This document shows positions 9,195 to 18,832 of a stretch of DNA of 64,000 nucleotides, piece by piece; within the stretch, counting starts at the first letter, position 1, and every line of letters starts with the position of its first letter. This DNA is from Allobosea sp. WAO (GTDB lineage Bacteria > Pseudomonadota > Alphaproteobacteria > Rhizobiales > Beijerinckiaceae). The notes beneath the pieces are model-generated. The model was not told the DNA's origin. It ran no database searches and saw only the letters and a list, made by a program, of their open reading frames with translations. The stretch lies in the NCBI RefSeq assembly GCF_001509835.1, contig NZ_JXTJ01000006.1:1-64000 (forward strand), in the 5' to 3' direction. The position numbers and the translations under genes were made by a program.

Positions 9195-10199
9195 ATGGCA
9201 TTCACGATCAACGGGCAATCGGCTGCTGGCGCTGGCGTCCTCCAGGCCAGCGACCAGATCACCTACGACGATGTCGCGGCCTATATGGACAGCACGCGCT
9301 ATCTCGATTTGAGCGGCACATCGCGGCAGGCCCAGCCGACGCTGCCTTTCGCGCGTGGCAGCTACTGGATGGAGCCGGTCCGGCCCGATGTCCACGTCAC
9401 CGGCTGCGACCTCGAGTACCTCAACGAGGACCGCGTCGCCGGCTGCTACCGCCCGAGCCTGTTCGTCGGCATGCTGAGCGCCGGCGAGCACACCGGATTC
9501 GTCGGTGGTCGCTCGATCGCCAGCCAGCGCATCGGCGTGCCGACCCTGCTCGGCGTCGGCAGCGAGGTCGAGATCACCTCGAACCAGCGGCGCGGCCAGA
9601 TCTGCCGGATGAGCGGTTTCCATATCGGCGCGGACTTCCTGCGCGGGCTCGCCGATGATGGGTCGGCCGGCTGCACCGGCCTTGTGCGCCTGCTCGACGA
9701 GGGTTTTGCCTTCCACGAAATCGAGCACAGCGTCACGTTGCGGATCCTGCTCGGCCAGCTCGCTGGCAACCCTTATTCCGGCACGCTGGGGCAGATCTAT
9801 GCCGAGAGCCGCATCCTCTCGGCCCTGGTCGAATTGGCCGGGTTGCTGCACGATGCGGAAGACAGCAGCATCCTGGCCCTGTCGCGGCCGCATCGCGATC
9901 ATGCCGAACAGGCCCGGCTGCTGCTCGATGTGCGCCTAGCCGATCCGCCGAGCGTGCCCGAGCTCGCCCGGACGATCGGCCTCAACGAGACCGATCTGCG
10001 CCGAAGCTTCAAGGCCGCCTTCGGCACCACGATCATCGACTATCTGCGCGACCGCAGGCTTGAGGTCGCACGCGTGCTGGTGCTGCGGCGGGAGCTTTCG
10101 GTCGCGAGCATCGCCTATCGCGTCGGCTTCGCCAGCCCGGCCAATTTCGCCACTGCCTATCGCCGTCGTTTCGGCCGGCCGCCATCCCAGGATTTTTAA
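9195..10199 (+). CDS. AraC-family regulator of siderophore uptake (PchR/YbtA-like)
   Basis: A 334-residue regulator. The C-terminal 95 residues form two helix-turn-helix units: SVPELARTIGLNETDLRRSF, then SVASIAYRVGFASPANFATA, ending with the family hallmark YRRRFGRPPS. The longer N-terminal part (about 230 residues) resembles the ligand-sensing region of PchR-type activators that bind a ferric siderophore. It sits directly upstream of and in line with two ABC half-transporters, an MFS carrier and a TonB receptor, as YbtA and PchR do. It probably activates that operon when the siderophore is present. Confidence 0.85.
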   Translation: MAFTINGQSAAGAGVLQASDQITYDDVAAYMDSTRYLDLSGTSRQAQPTLPFARGSYWMEPVRPDVHVTGCDLEYLNEDRVAGCYRPSLFVGMLSAGEHTGFVGGRSIASQRIGVPTLLGVGSEVEITSNQRRGQICRMSGFHIGADFLRGLADDGSAGCTGLVRLLDEGFAFHEIEHSVTLRILLGQLAGNPYSGTLGQIYAESRILSALVELAGLLHDAEDSSILALSRPHRDHAEQARLLLDVRLADPPSVPELARTIGLNETDLRRSFKAAFGTTIIDYLRDRRLEVARVLVLRRELSVASIAYRVGFASPANFATAYRRRFGRPPSQDF

Positions 10200-10253
10200 G
10201 GCTTCCAGGGCGTTCGCGTCCGCAAAGGAAAAACACCGGGCCGCAAAGGCCGG

Positions 10254-12179
10254 ATGCGTGGAGCCCATCACGGCCGCGCCCTAGAACGGCCACAGGTCCA
10301 GCGGCTCGAAGTTTTCCCTGTGTCGGCAGCGCATTCGATCAAGAAGACCGGCGGCGCCGGGGAACAAGGCAAGGTGGCGGTGGACGCCCCTGTCTCGCTT
10401 GGCGCTGTCGCCGGACGCTTGCTGGCGTTGATGCGCCGGCGCCGTGGCCTCCTCCTGCTGTCCGTTCTCTGCGGCACGGCTGCGGCTCTGCTCTCGCTCT
10501 CGCCCTATGTCGCAGCCGCGCTGGCGCTCGCTGCGCTTCTCGACGGAAACGCGAGCACTGGCTGGCTGACCTCGCTCGGCCTCGCCGCGCTCGCCGGCGT
10601 CGCCGGCCGCCAGGCGTTCTTCGCTCTCTCGACCGGGCTGTCGCACCGCATCGCCTTCGCGACGCAGGAAGAATTGCGCGTCGAACTCGCGGCCAAGCTG
10701 GCGCGGGTACCGCTCGGCTTCTTCGACGATCGCTCCAAGGGCGAACTGCGCACCGTTCTGCTCGACGATGTCGAGGGCGTCGAGGACGGTATGGCGCATA
10801 TCGTGCCGGAGCTCAGCGCGGCGATCGTCGCGCCGGTCGTGGCGATCCTCCTGCTCGCGCTGATCGACTGGCGCCTGACCATGCTGGCGTTGCTGCCGCT
10901 CGGTCTCGGCATGGTTCTGATCGGCCGGGTCATGCGCCAGGGCGAAGGCGTCACGCGCGACTATCTCCAGATCCAGGCGCGGATGGCCGAGACCGTGGCC
11001 GAGATGGCCGACGGGCTGCCAACCGTGCGCGCCTTCAACCAGGACGGCCAGGCGACGGCCCGGGCACGGCGCACCTTCGCCGAGATCAGCGAACTCTCCG
11101 AGAACTGGGCGCGTCATGCGGTCGTTCCGGGCTCGGTCGCACAGGTGCTCCTGACCAGCCATCTGCTCTTCGCCGCACCGGCGGGGCTGCTGATGGCGGC
11201 GGCCGGCTGGATCGGCACCGGTGCGCTCGCCGCTTTCCTGGCGGTGACTTATGGGCTTGGCGACGTCTTCTCCTCTCTGCAGGGCATCAGCCATCGTCTG
11301 ATGAAGCAGGTCGAATTGCTCGACCGGATCGACGCTGTTCTCGCTGCGCCGGAATTGCCGGCGCCCGCCGAACCCAGGACACCCGCCGACGCCTCCGTCC
11401 GCTTCGCCGGAGCGACCTTCAGCTATGGCAATCGTCGTGTGCTCGACGGGATCGAGCTCGAGGTCGCGCCCGGACGCTGCCTTGCCCTTGTCGGGCCGAG
11501 CGGCTCGGGCAAGTCGACGCTGGCGCGCCTGATCGCCCGCTTCCACGATGCCGAGGCCGGCGCCATCGAGATCGGCGGCGTCGATGTCCGCGAGATCGCG
11601 CCCGACGTCCTCAACGCCCACATTGCCTATGTCTTCCAGGACGTCTTCCTGTTCGCCGGCACGGTGGCGGAGAACATCCGCCTGGCAAGGCCGGACGCCT
11701 CCGACGAGGCGGTGATCGCCGCCGCGCGGGCAGCGCAGGCCCACGGTTTCATCTCGGCGTTGCCGCAGGGATACGGCACGCCCGTCGGCGAGCGCGGCTT
11801 CGGGCTCTCCGGTGGCGAGCGCCAGCGAATCTCGATCGCCCGCGCCATCCTCAAGGACGCGCCGATCCTCGTCCTCGACGAAGCTACCGCCTTTGCCGAT
11901 CCGGAGAACGAGGCGCTGATCCAGGATGCGATCGCCGCGCTCGCCAGCCGGCGCACCCTGATCGTGATCGCCCATCGCCTGCACACCATCGCGCATGCCG
12001 ACCTGATCGCCGTTCTCGATGCGGGCCGCGTCGCCGAGCAGGGCTCGCATGCCGAGCTCCTCGACCGCGACGGGCTCTACGCCGCGATGTGGCGTGCACA
12101 GGAGGAGGTCCGCCGGCACCGCCACGCCTCCGGTGGGGTCGATACGCCGGCCGGTACCTGGGAGGAGAACCTGGCATGA
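10254..12179 (+). CDS. ABC exporter-fold half-transporter for siderophore uptake (YbtP/IrtA-like)
   Basis: A membrane/ATPase half-transporter of 641 residues from the first ATG. GTG at 10320 or 10380 could give shorter forms, because the conserved protein begins only near residue 45. Six membrane segments (about residues 60-335) are followed by a nucleotide-binding domain with Walker A GPSGSGKST, signature LSGGERQR, Walker B ILVLDEATA and the H-loop IVIAHRLH. Together with the next gene it matches the YbtP/YbtQ and IrtA/IrtB pairs, exporter-like folds that import ferric siderophores. The stop overlaps the next start as ATGA. Confidence 0.83.
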   Translation: MRGAHHGRALERPQVQRLEVFPVSAAHSIKKTGGAGEQGKVAVDAPVSLGAVAGRLLALMRRRRGLLLLSVLCGTAAALLSLSPYVAAALALAALLDGNASTGWLTSLGLAALAGVAGRQAFFALSTGLSHRIAFATQEELRVELAAKLARVPLGFFDDRSKGELRTVLLDDVEGVEDGMAHIVPELSAAIVAPVVAILLLALIDWRLTMLALLPLGLGMVLIGRVMRQGEGVTRDYLQIQARMAETVAEMADGLPTVRAFNQDGQATARARRTFAEISELSENWARHAVVPGSVAQVLLTSHLLFAAPAGLLMAAAGWIGTGALAAFLAVTYGLGDVFSSLQGISHRLMKQVELLDRIDAVLAAPELPAPAEPRTPADASVRFAGATFSYGNRRVLDGIELEVAPGRCLALVGPSGSGKSTLARLIARFHDAEAGAIEIGGVDVREIAPDVLNAHIAYVFQDVFLFAGTVAENIRLARPDASDEAVIAAARAAQAHGFISALPQGYGTPVGERGFGLSGGERQRISIARAILKDAPILVLDEATAFADPENEALIQDAIAALASRRTLIVIAHRLHTIAHADLIAVLDAGRVAEQGSHAELLDRDGLYAAMWRAQEEVRRHRHASGGVDTPAGTWEENLA

Positions 12180-13906
12180 AGCTCCTCGCCTTGCTCCTCG
12201 CCCATCTCGGCCCGGCGCGCGCGGCCTTCCTGCGCGCCATGCTGCTGACCTTCCTCGAAGGGCTCGCGGCCGCATTGCCGGCGCTCGCGGTCGCGCTCGG
12301 CCTGGTGCGGCTCCAGCAGGGTGGCGCCGATGTCGTGGCGATGCTGCCCTACGCGCTCGCCGTCCCGGCTGCCGTCGCGCTGCGCATGCTGCTGATCCGC
12401 CGCGCCTGGGCCAAAGGCTTCCATGCCGGCAATGTCGTCACCGAGACCATCCGCAACCGCCTGCTCGACCGGATGCGCGCCGTGCCGATCGGCGCCTTGC
12501 AGCGCTGGAGCGCCGCCCGTCTCGCCACGCTGTTCAGCGAGGATGGTCGCTGGATCAACGAAGTCTCAACCTTCAGCCTGAACCGGCTGTTCGGCGGGCT
12601 TGCTGCCGGCGCCTGCCTGCTCGCCTGCGTCGTCGTCTTCGATGCCGTCACCGCACTCTGCGTCATTCTCGCCTTCGCACTCGGCCTTGCGGCAATGCCG
12701 GTCGCGGCTCGTCTGCTGAAGCGGCTGCTCTCGGCTCGCAATGCCGAAATCGCCGGTCTGAACCAGCTGATCGGCGAGTATGGCGAGGGCATCGCCGTGT
12801 TCCGCTCCTTCTGCGCCGGCGACAGCGCCTTCGGCCGCCTTGCCGGCGCGACCAAGCGCATGCGCGAGCTGATGATCGGCTCGACACCGCAGCTCGTCTC
12901 ATTGCAAGGGCTCGCCGCCTTCGCGATGACGCTCGCCTTGCCGCTCGCGCTCCTTGCCTTCGCCTGGCGCGGCGAAGCGGAGCTGTCGCTTGTCCTGGTC
13001 CCGGCCTTCTTCCTGTTGCTGGCCGCCAGCCAGGCGCTGGCTACGGCCGTGTTGCCGCAGGCGCTGGTCGTCATGCTCGGCATCCAGGCCGAGGCCAATA
13101 TCTCGCGCTTTCTGGCCGAGCCAGTGCTGGGCGGGCAGGTGACCGAACCCGGGCGGCCGCTGGCGTTGAAGCTCGACGGCGCGCATCTGCGCTATGGCGC
13201 GGACAAGCCGGACGTCGTCAGCGATGTCAGCTTCGACGTCAGGCCGGGCGCGACCGTCGCCATCGTCGGCCCGAGCGGCGCCGGCAAGTCGAGCCTGCTC
13301 GCGCTGATGCTGCGCTACCTCGATCCGACGAGCGGGCGCGTGTCGCTTGGTAGCACCGATCTCTCGACGCTCGATCCAGCCCGGGTGCAGGCGCTGACCG
13401 GCTTCGTCAATCAGGATGTCCACCTCTTCCGTGACACCCTGCGGGCCAATCTCCTGCTCGGTGACCCGCAGGCGAGCGAGGAGAAACTGCAATCCGCGAT
13501 CCGCGCCGCCCGGCTGGACGACCTCATCGCTGCGCTGCCCGACGGGCTCGAGACCCGCATCGGCGAGGGTGGTCGCACGCTCTCCGGCGGTGAGCGCCAG
13601 CGTGTCACCGTCGCCCGCGCCCTGCTGAAGGACGCGCCGATCCTGCTGCTCGACGAGGCCTCCTCGGCGATGGATCCGCTCAACGAGCGCGCCATCCAGC
13701 AGGCGATCGCGGCGCTGGAGGACGGGCGTACCGTCGTCGTCGTCGCGCATCGCCTGCGCAGCATCGCCGGGGCCGACCAGATCCTGGTGATGCAGGCCGG
13801 CCGGATCGTCGAGCGCGGCCGCCACGAGGACTTGCTCGCCCTGGACGGCCTCTATGCCCGGCTCTGGCAGGCCCAGGACCGCGCCGCCGGTTGGAGGCTG
13901 CGCTGA
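12176..13906 (+). CDS. ABC exporter-fold half-transporter for siderophore uptake (YbtQ/IrtB-like)
   Basis: The second half-transporter, 576 residues from the ATG in the ATGA overlap. Membrane domain about residues 1-310; nucleotide-binding domain with Walker A GPSGAGKSS, signature LSGGERQR, Walker B ILLLDEASSAMD and the H-loop VVVAHRLR. It is expected to form a heterodimer with the upstream protein. Its stop shares bases with the next start (TGATG), so the genes are translationally coupled. The substrate is a siderophore by context only. Confidence 0.85.
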   Translation: MKLLALLLAHLGPARAAFLRAMLLTFLEGLAAALPALAVALGLVRLQQGGADVVAMLPYALAVPAAVALRMLLIRRAWAKGFHAGNVVTETIRNRLLDRMRAVPIGALQRWSAARLATLFSEDGRWINEVSTFSLNRLFGGLAAGACLLACVVVFDAVTALCVILAFALGLAAMPVAARLLKRLLSARNAEIAGLNQLIGEYGEGIAVFRSFCAGDSAFGRLAGATKRMRELMIGSTPQLVSLQGLAAFAMTLALPLALLAFAWRGEAELSLVLVPAFFLLLAASQALATAVLPQALVVMLGIQAEANISRFLAEPVLGGQVTEPGRPLALKLDGAHLRYGADKPDVVSDVSFDVRPGATVAIVGPSGAGKSSLLALMLRYLDPTSGRVSLGSTDLSTLDPARVQALTGFVNQDVHLFRDTLRANLLLGDPQASEEKLQSAIRAARLDDLIAALPDGLETRIGEGGRTLSGGERQRVTVARALLKDAPILLLDEASSAMDPLNERAIQQAIAALEDGRTVVVVAHRLRSIAGADQILVMQAGRIVERGRHEDLLALDGLYARLWQAQDRAAGWRLR

Positions 13907-15150
13907 TGACTGTGGCATCGGAAAGCGTACGAGCAGGGCTGCTCGGCCCCGGCACGGCACTGCGGCTCGGGATCGGCGCGGTCTATGCCGCCGCGGCCGT
14001 GCCGCTTTTCTTCATCTACAACATGCTGCCGGCTAGCCTGCGCCAGGCCGGGCAGCCGCCCGAGATCGCCAATCTCGTCTTCCTCGCCTATCTGCCCTTC
14101 GCGCTCCGGGCGATTTGGGCGCCGCTGGTCGACCGGCTGGGCCGGCAGCGCGCACCGGTCTACCGCCGCGTCGTGCTGGCCTGCCTCGGCATCGCCGTCC
14201 TCGGCATCGTCTCTCTGCTTGCATTCTCGCCGGCGACGGGCGCCGTCTCGATCACGCTCGCCGCGACGGCGCTGATCGTCCTGATCGCGACCGCGACGAT
14301 CGCCCTCGACGGCTATCTGATGGCGATGCTGCCGGCGCCGGAGCGGGCGCGCAGCGCCGCGCTCCAGGGCGGTGGCTTCGCGCTCGGCGGGCTCGTCATG
14401 GGCCTTGGCATCCTCGCCTGCGACGGGGGCGACTGGCATGTCGTGATCTGGCTGCTGATGGGCACCATGGCGGCGCTGGCCCTGCCGGCCCTGGCGATGC
14501 CGGCCACGCCGCCGCGCGCCTTCGTCCCCGATGCGCATGAGATCACACGGCGCGGCCTCTGGTGCTTCCTGATCGGGCCCCCGTCGCGACGGCGGATCGG
14601 CCTCGCGCTGACGTTGCATGGCGGGCTCGCGCTCGCCGGCGGCATGCTGCCGGTCCTGCAGGTCGATGCCGGCCTGACGCTGGGCCAGATCGCGCTGGTC
14701 TCGGCGGCGGGTGCCAATGGCGTGGGCCTGTTGGCCGCCTGGGCGACGGGCCTTGCCCTGCGACGCATCGGGGCCTGGCAGATGGCGGCTATCGTCGGCC
14801 TCGCCTCGGCACTCGGATTCGGCGCGATCGCATTCGCGGCGCCCAAGGTCGGTGCCACCGCCGCGATCGCGCTGTCGCTGCTCGTGATGGCGCTCGGCTA
14901 CGCCTTTTTCGTCGTCTTCCGTGCTCTCGTCCTGAAGAGCTGCGGCGGCCCGCGCGGCGCGACCCAGGCCGCCAGCCTGTCGAGCCTCGACGCTTTCGTC
15001 TCGACCGTCTTTGCGATCCTGGCCGGGCTGGTGATCGGCCGTTTCGGCCTACCGACCCTGCTGTCGCTCTCCGCCCTGCTTTGTGCAGCCGGCGCCGTCC
15101 TCGCTTTCGGCGCCGGGCGGAGCGCCGACGAAACCGACATGACGCCATGA
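13906..15150 (+). CDS. MFS transporter, RhtX/FptX/YbtX-type siderophore carrier
   Basis: A 414-residue, twelve-segment major-facilitator protein. The N-terminal region has the FIYNMLPASLRQAG and RAIWAPLVDR elements seen in AmpG-like and RhtX/FptX carriers that bring siderophores across the inner membrane. It lies between the two ABC half-transporters and the receptor, the position held by ybtX in the yersiniabactin locus. ATG 13906 is chosen because it overlaps the previous stop; a TTG 15 bases upstream is also in frame. Whether it acts alone or with the ABC pair cannot be seen. Confidence 0.83.
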   Translation: MTVASESVRAGLLGPGTALRLGIGAVYAAAAVPLFFIYNMLPASLRQAGQPPEIANLVFLAYLPFALRAIWAPLVDRLGRQRAPVYRRVVLACLGIAVLGIVSLLAFSPATGAVSITLAATALIVLIATATIALDGYLMAMLPAPERARSAALQGGGFALGGLVMGLGILACDGGDWHVVIWLLMGTMAALALPALAMPATPPRAFVPDAHEITRRGLWCFLIGPPSRRRIGLALTLHGGLALAGGMLPVLQVDAGLTLGQIALVSAAGANGVGLLAAWATGLALRRIGAWQMAAIVGLASALGFGAIAFAAPKVGATAAIALSLLVMALGYAFFVVFRALVLKSCGGPRGATQAASLSSLDAFVSTVFAILAGLVIGRFGLPTLLSLSALLCAAGAVLAFGAGRSADETDMTP

Positions 15151-17360
15151 CCAACCGGAGCAAGACCCAAATGGGCCGCCCTATTCGTGCTTTCCGCCTG
15201 CTCGCGACCACGGCGCTCGCCGCTTCCGCTACGCTTCCGACCGCCGACATCGCCTTGGCCCAGAGCACGATCGAACTCGACGAGATCACCGTCACCGCGC
15301 GCAAACGCAATGAGCGACTCTGGGACGTGCCCTTCACAGTCGATGTCCAGACCGGCCAGCAGCTCGACGAGAAGCGGGCCTATGACGCACCGTCCGCGCT
15401 TAAGGATGTAGCCGGCGTCTACATGCCGGGCTTTGGCGACCGTTCCACCTCTTTCCTGATCATGCGCGGCGTCGGGCCGATCCTGTTCCCGCTCGGCCCC
15501 GACGATTCCTCTGTGCTGACCTTCATCGATGGCGCGCCGTTGCCGATAGGGTCCTCCAACGCCAACTATCTCGACCTGGAGCGAGTCGAGGTGCTGAAGG
15601 GGCCGCAGAGCACACTGTTCGGCCGCAACACCACCGGCGGCGCCGTCAACCTCGTGCCGGTGCAGCCGGACGAGACCTGGAAAGGCCATCTGCGTACCGA
15701 ATACGGCACGCAGAATCACCGCATGCTCGAAGGCGCCATCGGCGGCCCGCTGATCAAGGACAAGCTCGGCGCACGCCTTGCCTTCCGCCTGCGCGGCATC
15801 GACGGCTACGTCAACAACGTCGTCGGGCCCGATCTCGGCCGCGAGCAGAGCGCCACCGGACGCCTGACGCTACGCTTCACGCCGACCGACCGGACGACCT
15901 GGACGCTCAGCGGCAGCATCGATTCCTCGGACGGCGTGCCGGTCTACTACACCCTCAAGGGCGACGGCTTCCCGATCCTGGCGGCGCAGAACCTCGCCCG
16001 CGAAGTGACCAGGAACTATGCCTTGCAGTCGAAGTTCGAGCACAGTTTCGAGCATTTCAGCTTCACCTCGCAGACCTCCTACAACGCGATCCGCGCCGAC
16101 CTGACTTATAACGGCGTCGACTTCTTCCTCGGCAGCCGGATCTCCGGACTGCCGACCGGCGCCTTCGCCAACACCGCCGGCAACTACTTCGACCGGAACA
16201 CCGATCAGAGCCGCTTCACCCAGGAGCTGCGCCTGAACTCCAATCCCGGCGACAAGCTGCAATGGGTCGCCGGCGTCTCCTACTACCGGGATCAGTCGAA
16301 GCTTTTCTCGATGCGCAACATCTTCATGTACGGGCCGGCCGTCTCCGGCTTCGACAACCTGCACCAGACCACGACCGGCCAGGCGGTCTTCGGCGAGGCG
16401 ACCTATCCCGTGATCGACCGGCTGAAGCTCTCGCTCGGCGGCCGCTACACCCGCGAGCAGAAGGCGTATGATGGCGAGTTCTACAGCGACGGCACGCCCG
16501 GCACCGTTCCGGTCTTCGTCGAGACCGGCAAGAAGGACTATAATTTCTGGACCGGCCGCGCCTCGCTCTCCTATGAGTGGAGCGACAAGCTCATCAGCTA
16601 TGCCAGCGTCTCGCGCGGCTACAAGAGCGGCGGCTTCGGCACCTTCAACTCGCTGATGTGGGCCGGCGTGCCGCGCACGCCCTATGATTCCTCCAGCACG
16701 ATCGCCTATGAGATCGGCAGCCGCGGCTCCTTCCTCGACGATCGGCTGAAGGTCTCGGCGGCGCTGTTCTACAACGATGTCAGCAAGGAGCAGATCCTCG
16801 CCTACGACCTGCAGAACTTCGCCCAGAAATCGCTCAATCTCGACACCGACGCCTACGGCGTCGAGCTCGATGCGAACTGGCGCGTCAACGACAACTGGGA
16901 ACTCGCCGGCGGCATCACCTACACCGCGACCGAAATCACCGATGTGCCGGCTGCCGCAGCCGCCGCGCAACCCGGCCTGAAGAAGGGCAACCAGCTGCCG
17001 CAGGTGCCGGAATGGGCCGGCAAGGCCTCGGTGACCTATCGCGCCCCGCTGGGCACGCTCGGCATCGCCGCCTTCGGCCCGGCGAACCTGCTCGCCCGCG
17101 TCGGCTACAACTATATCGGTCCGCGCTATGCGGAGGCCGGAAACCTCGCCAAGCTCAACCCCGTGCACCTGCTTTCGGCCCGTCTGGGCGTCGAGTGGGA
17201 GAAGGGCGAGGCCTATCTCTTCGGCGAGAACCTGCTCGACAAGCGCTATGTCACGTTCGCCCAGCCCTATGGCGCGAGCGTGCTGACCGGCGCTCCGGTC
17301 TTCGGCGCGATCTATGCCCGCGGCGCGACCCTGGGCGCCGGCGCCAGCCTGAAGTTCTGA
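15147..17360 (+). CDS. TonB-dependent siderophore receptor
   Basis: A 737-residue outer-membrane receptor. A signal peptide (about residues 1-39, ending ALAQ) is followed by the TonB-box-like ELDEITVTARK, a plug domain with VEVLKGPQSTLFGRNTTGG, and a 22-strand barrel that ends in the aromatic KF. Internal barrel markers include SVSRGYKSGGFG and a terminal NLLDKRYVTFAQP block. The ATG is inside the end of the MFS gene (ATGA); ATG 15171 would give a shorter leader. It is likely to recognise the ferric siderophore handled by the upstream transporters and resembles FyuA-type receptors by locus layout. Confidence 0.9.
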   Translation: MTNRSKTQMGRPIRAFRLLATTALAASATLPTADIALAQSTIELDEITVTARKRNERLWDVPFTVDVQTGQQLDEKRAYDAPSALKDVAGVYMPGFGDRSTSFLIMRGVGPILFPLGPDDSSVLTFIDGAPLPIGSSNANYLDLERVEVLKGPQSTLFGRNTTGGAVNLVPVQPDETWKGHLRTEYGTQNHRMLEGAIGGPLIKDKLGARLAFRLRGIDGYVNNVVGPDLGREQSATGRLTLRFTPTDRTTWTLSGSIDSSDGVPVYYTLKGDGFPILAAQNLAREVTRNYALQSKFEHSFEHFSFTSQTSYNAIRADLTYNGVDFFLGSRISGLPTGAFANTAGNYFDRNTDQSRFTQELRLNSNPGDKLQWVAGVSYYRDQSKLFSMRNIFMYGPAVSGFDNLHQTTTGQAVFGEATYPVIDRLKLSLGGRYTREQKAYDGEFYSDGTPGTVPVFVETGKKDYNFWTGRASLSYEWSDKLISYASVSRGYKSGGFGTFNSLMWAGVPRTPYDSSSTIAYEIGSRGSFLDDRLKVSAALFYNDVSKEQILAYDLQNFAQKSLNLDTDAYGVELDANWRVNDNWELAGGITYTATEITDVPAAAAAAQPGLKKGNQLPQVPEWAGKASVTYRAPLGTLGIAAFGPANLLARVGYNYIGPRYAEAGNLAKLNPVHLLSARLGVEWEKGEAYLFGENLLDKRYVTFAQPYGASVLTGAPVFGAIYARGATLGAGASLKF

Positions 17361-17371
17361 GGGGCGGCGCG

Positions 17372-17776
17372 GTGAGCATCATCGACGCCTCCTCCTGGCC
17401 GGTCGTGCGCTGGACCATGCCGGCCGCGATCCCGGACGCCGAGGCTGACGATCTGCTCGCCGCGTTCGACGCGCTGCTCGACCGCGGCGAACGCTTCGTG
17501 CTGATCTTCGAAGGCGTCGAGCGACCGGCAGAGGCGGGGCGCTTCAACCGGCTCTACAAGGACTGGTCGAAGCGCAGGCGCAAGAATCTCGCTCGCCTCG
17601 TCGCGGGGGCGGTCCGGGTCGAGCCGGACGACACCAAGCGCCAGGCGCTGCTCGGCAAGCTGCTTAATGTGGCGCTGGCTGCGTTCATTCCCTATCCGCT
17701 CAAGATCGTCGGATCGGAGGCGGAGGCGCAGCGGACTGCCAGCGCGTGGCTTCGCGGCAAGGTACAAATCCCGTAG
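17372..17776 (+). CDS. Uncharacterised small protein at the end of the siderophore operon
   Basis: A 134-residue soluble protein with a GTG start and an AGGGGCGG Shine-Dalgarno 11 bases after the receptor stop. It has no signal peptide or membrane segment. The first half is acidic with a strand-like FVLIFEGVE; the middle is very basic (KDWSKRRRKNLARLV). I do not recognise the family. Its tight spacing suggests a cytoplasmic role in handling the imported iron complex, but the sequence shows no enzyme motif. Confidence 0.72.
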   Translation: MSIIDASSWPVVRWTMPAAIPDAEADDLLAAFDALLDRGERFVLIFEGVERPAEAGRFNRLYKDWSKRRRKNLARLVAGAVRVEPDDTKRQALLGKLLNVALAAFIPYPLKIVGSEAEAQRTASAWLRGKVQIP

Positions 17777-17925
17777 CGACGCAAGTTTGCGAAGCAGGCC
17801 CTCATTGCTGCGGAGAAAGAGCGCGCAGCCGCGCCGCGAGCGGACCTTGGAACTCGGCGGAAAGCGGGCGTTTCGGGCTGCATTTCCCGAAGTCGGTGGT
17901 CGGCCCGGCCGGTTTCTGTGGCTGA

Positions 17926-18069
17926 GCAATGGTTCAATGGTATGCTTGGTATCGCTCAGAGCCCTTGCCAGGATTTTCAGGCCTGACAGCGATGCGCCTC
18001 GTTCGCGAGGGGCGGGCCGACGACGTTCTCGACTACATCGATGCCGTCGATGCCGGCGTGCATGCCTGA
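17926..18069 (+). pseudogene. Truncated Xre/MbcA/ParS-type antitoxin (C-terminal remnant)
   Basis: Only the C-terminal part of a DUF2384-type antitoxin remains. The frame reads WYRSEPLPGFSGLTAMRLV and then EGRADDVLDYIDAVDAG, the usual end of antitoxins paired with RES toxins. An in-frame stop at 17923 cuts it off and no helix-turn-helix region lies upstream. The stop sits two bases before the GTG of the RES relic, preserving the original gene order. Confidence 0.7.
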
Positions 18070-18071
18070 CC

Positions 18072-18574
18072 GTGACGCTGCACGACCACGGCCAGCTCTA
18101 TCGTGCGCTGAAGCCGATCTATGCCCGCGAACCGCTCTCGGGCCGTGGTGCGGAACTTTATGGCGGGCGTTTCAACCGAAAAGGGATGCCGGCCCTCTAT
18201 ACATCATTGTCAATCATCACGGCGTTGTGGGAAGCCAACCAGATCGGCAATCTGCAGCCAACGACGCTGGTGTCCTACAATGCCGACTTCGAGCGCGTCT
18301 TCGACACTCGCGATGAATGCGCCTTGTTCGTCCATCGATGGACGCAGCAGCGTTGGCAGACACCAACTGGCGTGATCAGATGAAAGCGAACGGCACGGCG
18401 AAGACGCAGAGCTTCGCGAACGAGCTGCATCAGGCGGGCTATGACGGGTTGCTCGTCCGTAGTTTTGCGTCCGGCTCGACGCCACAGGATCTCAACCTCG
18501 TCCTATGGCGCTGGCGGGCGGTACCCCCGGCTTACCTGGAATTGATTGATGATGAAGGCTGCCTGACCCGTTGA
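18072..18574 (+). pseudogene. Frameshifted RES-domain toxin
   Basis: RES toxins degrade or ADP-ribosylate NAD-linked targets. The first part (GTG 18072) reads QLYRALKPIYA, then GRGAELYGGRFNRKGMPALY and TALWEANQI, a clear RES N-terminus with the conserved Arg and Tyr. After FDTRDECALF near 18325-18340 the frame is lost. The homologous sequence resumes in another frame with MDAAALADTNW and ends with DLNLVLWRW near 18530. One small indel explains it. With the antitoxin also truncated, the pair is almost certainly inactive. Confidence 0.78.
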
Positions 18575-18832
18575 TTCCGAACCAATGGCACAGGTGTCCT
18601 CGCTTTGGCCGAGGGTAGCGAATATGCTCGAAGGGCTTCTGGCCGGGGATATCCCGATTGGGGCTACGGGATGGGATGCCGAGCCGCATCTGAATATTGA
18701 GACGACCTGTTGTAGATGGTCACCACTGGGTCAGCGCTGATTCCGCCACTCTGGCCTGAAGGGTTGGAGACGAGCATCGCGATCGCGTGCGGCAGCGACC
18801 GGGCCGGTATTGCGATGCGCAGGAGAAATGCC

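Noticed and set aside
8869..9312. A 147-residue plus-strand gene between the two regulators
   Set aside because: It runs into the araC start in another frame, has no Shine-Dalgarno and no recognisable protein.
10281..12275. A 664-residue minus-strand gene opposite the ABC half-transporter
   Set aside because: It is a high-GC shadow of the opposite strand; its composition is Arg/Asp-rich and the plus strand holds clear motifs.
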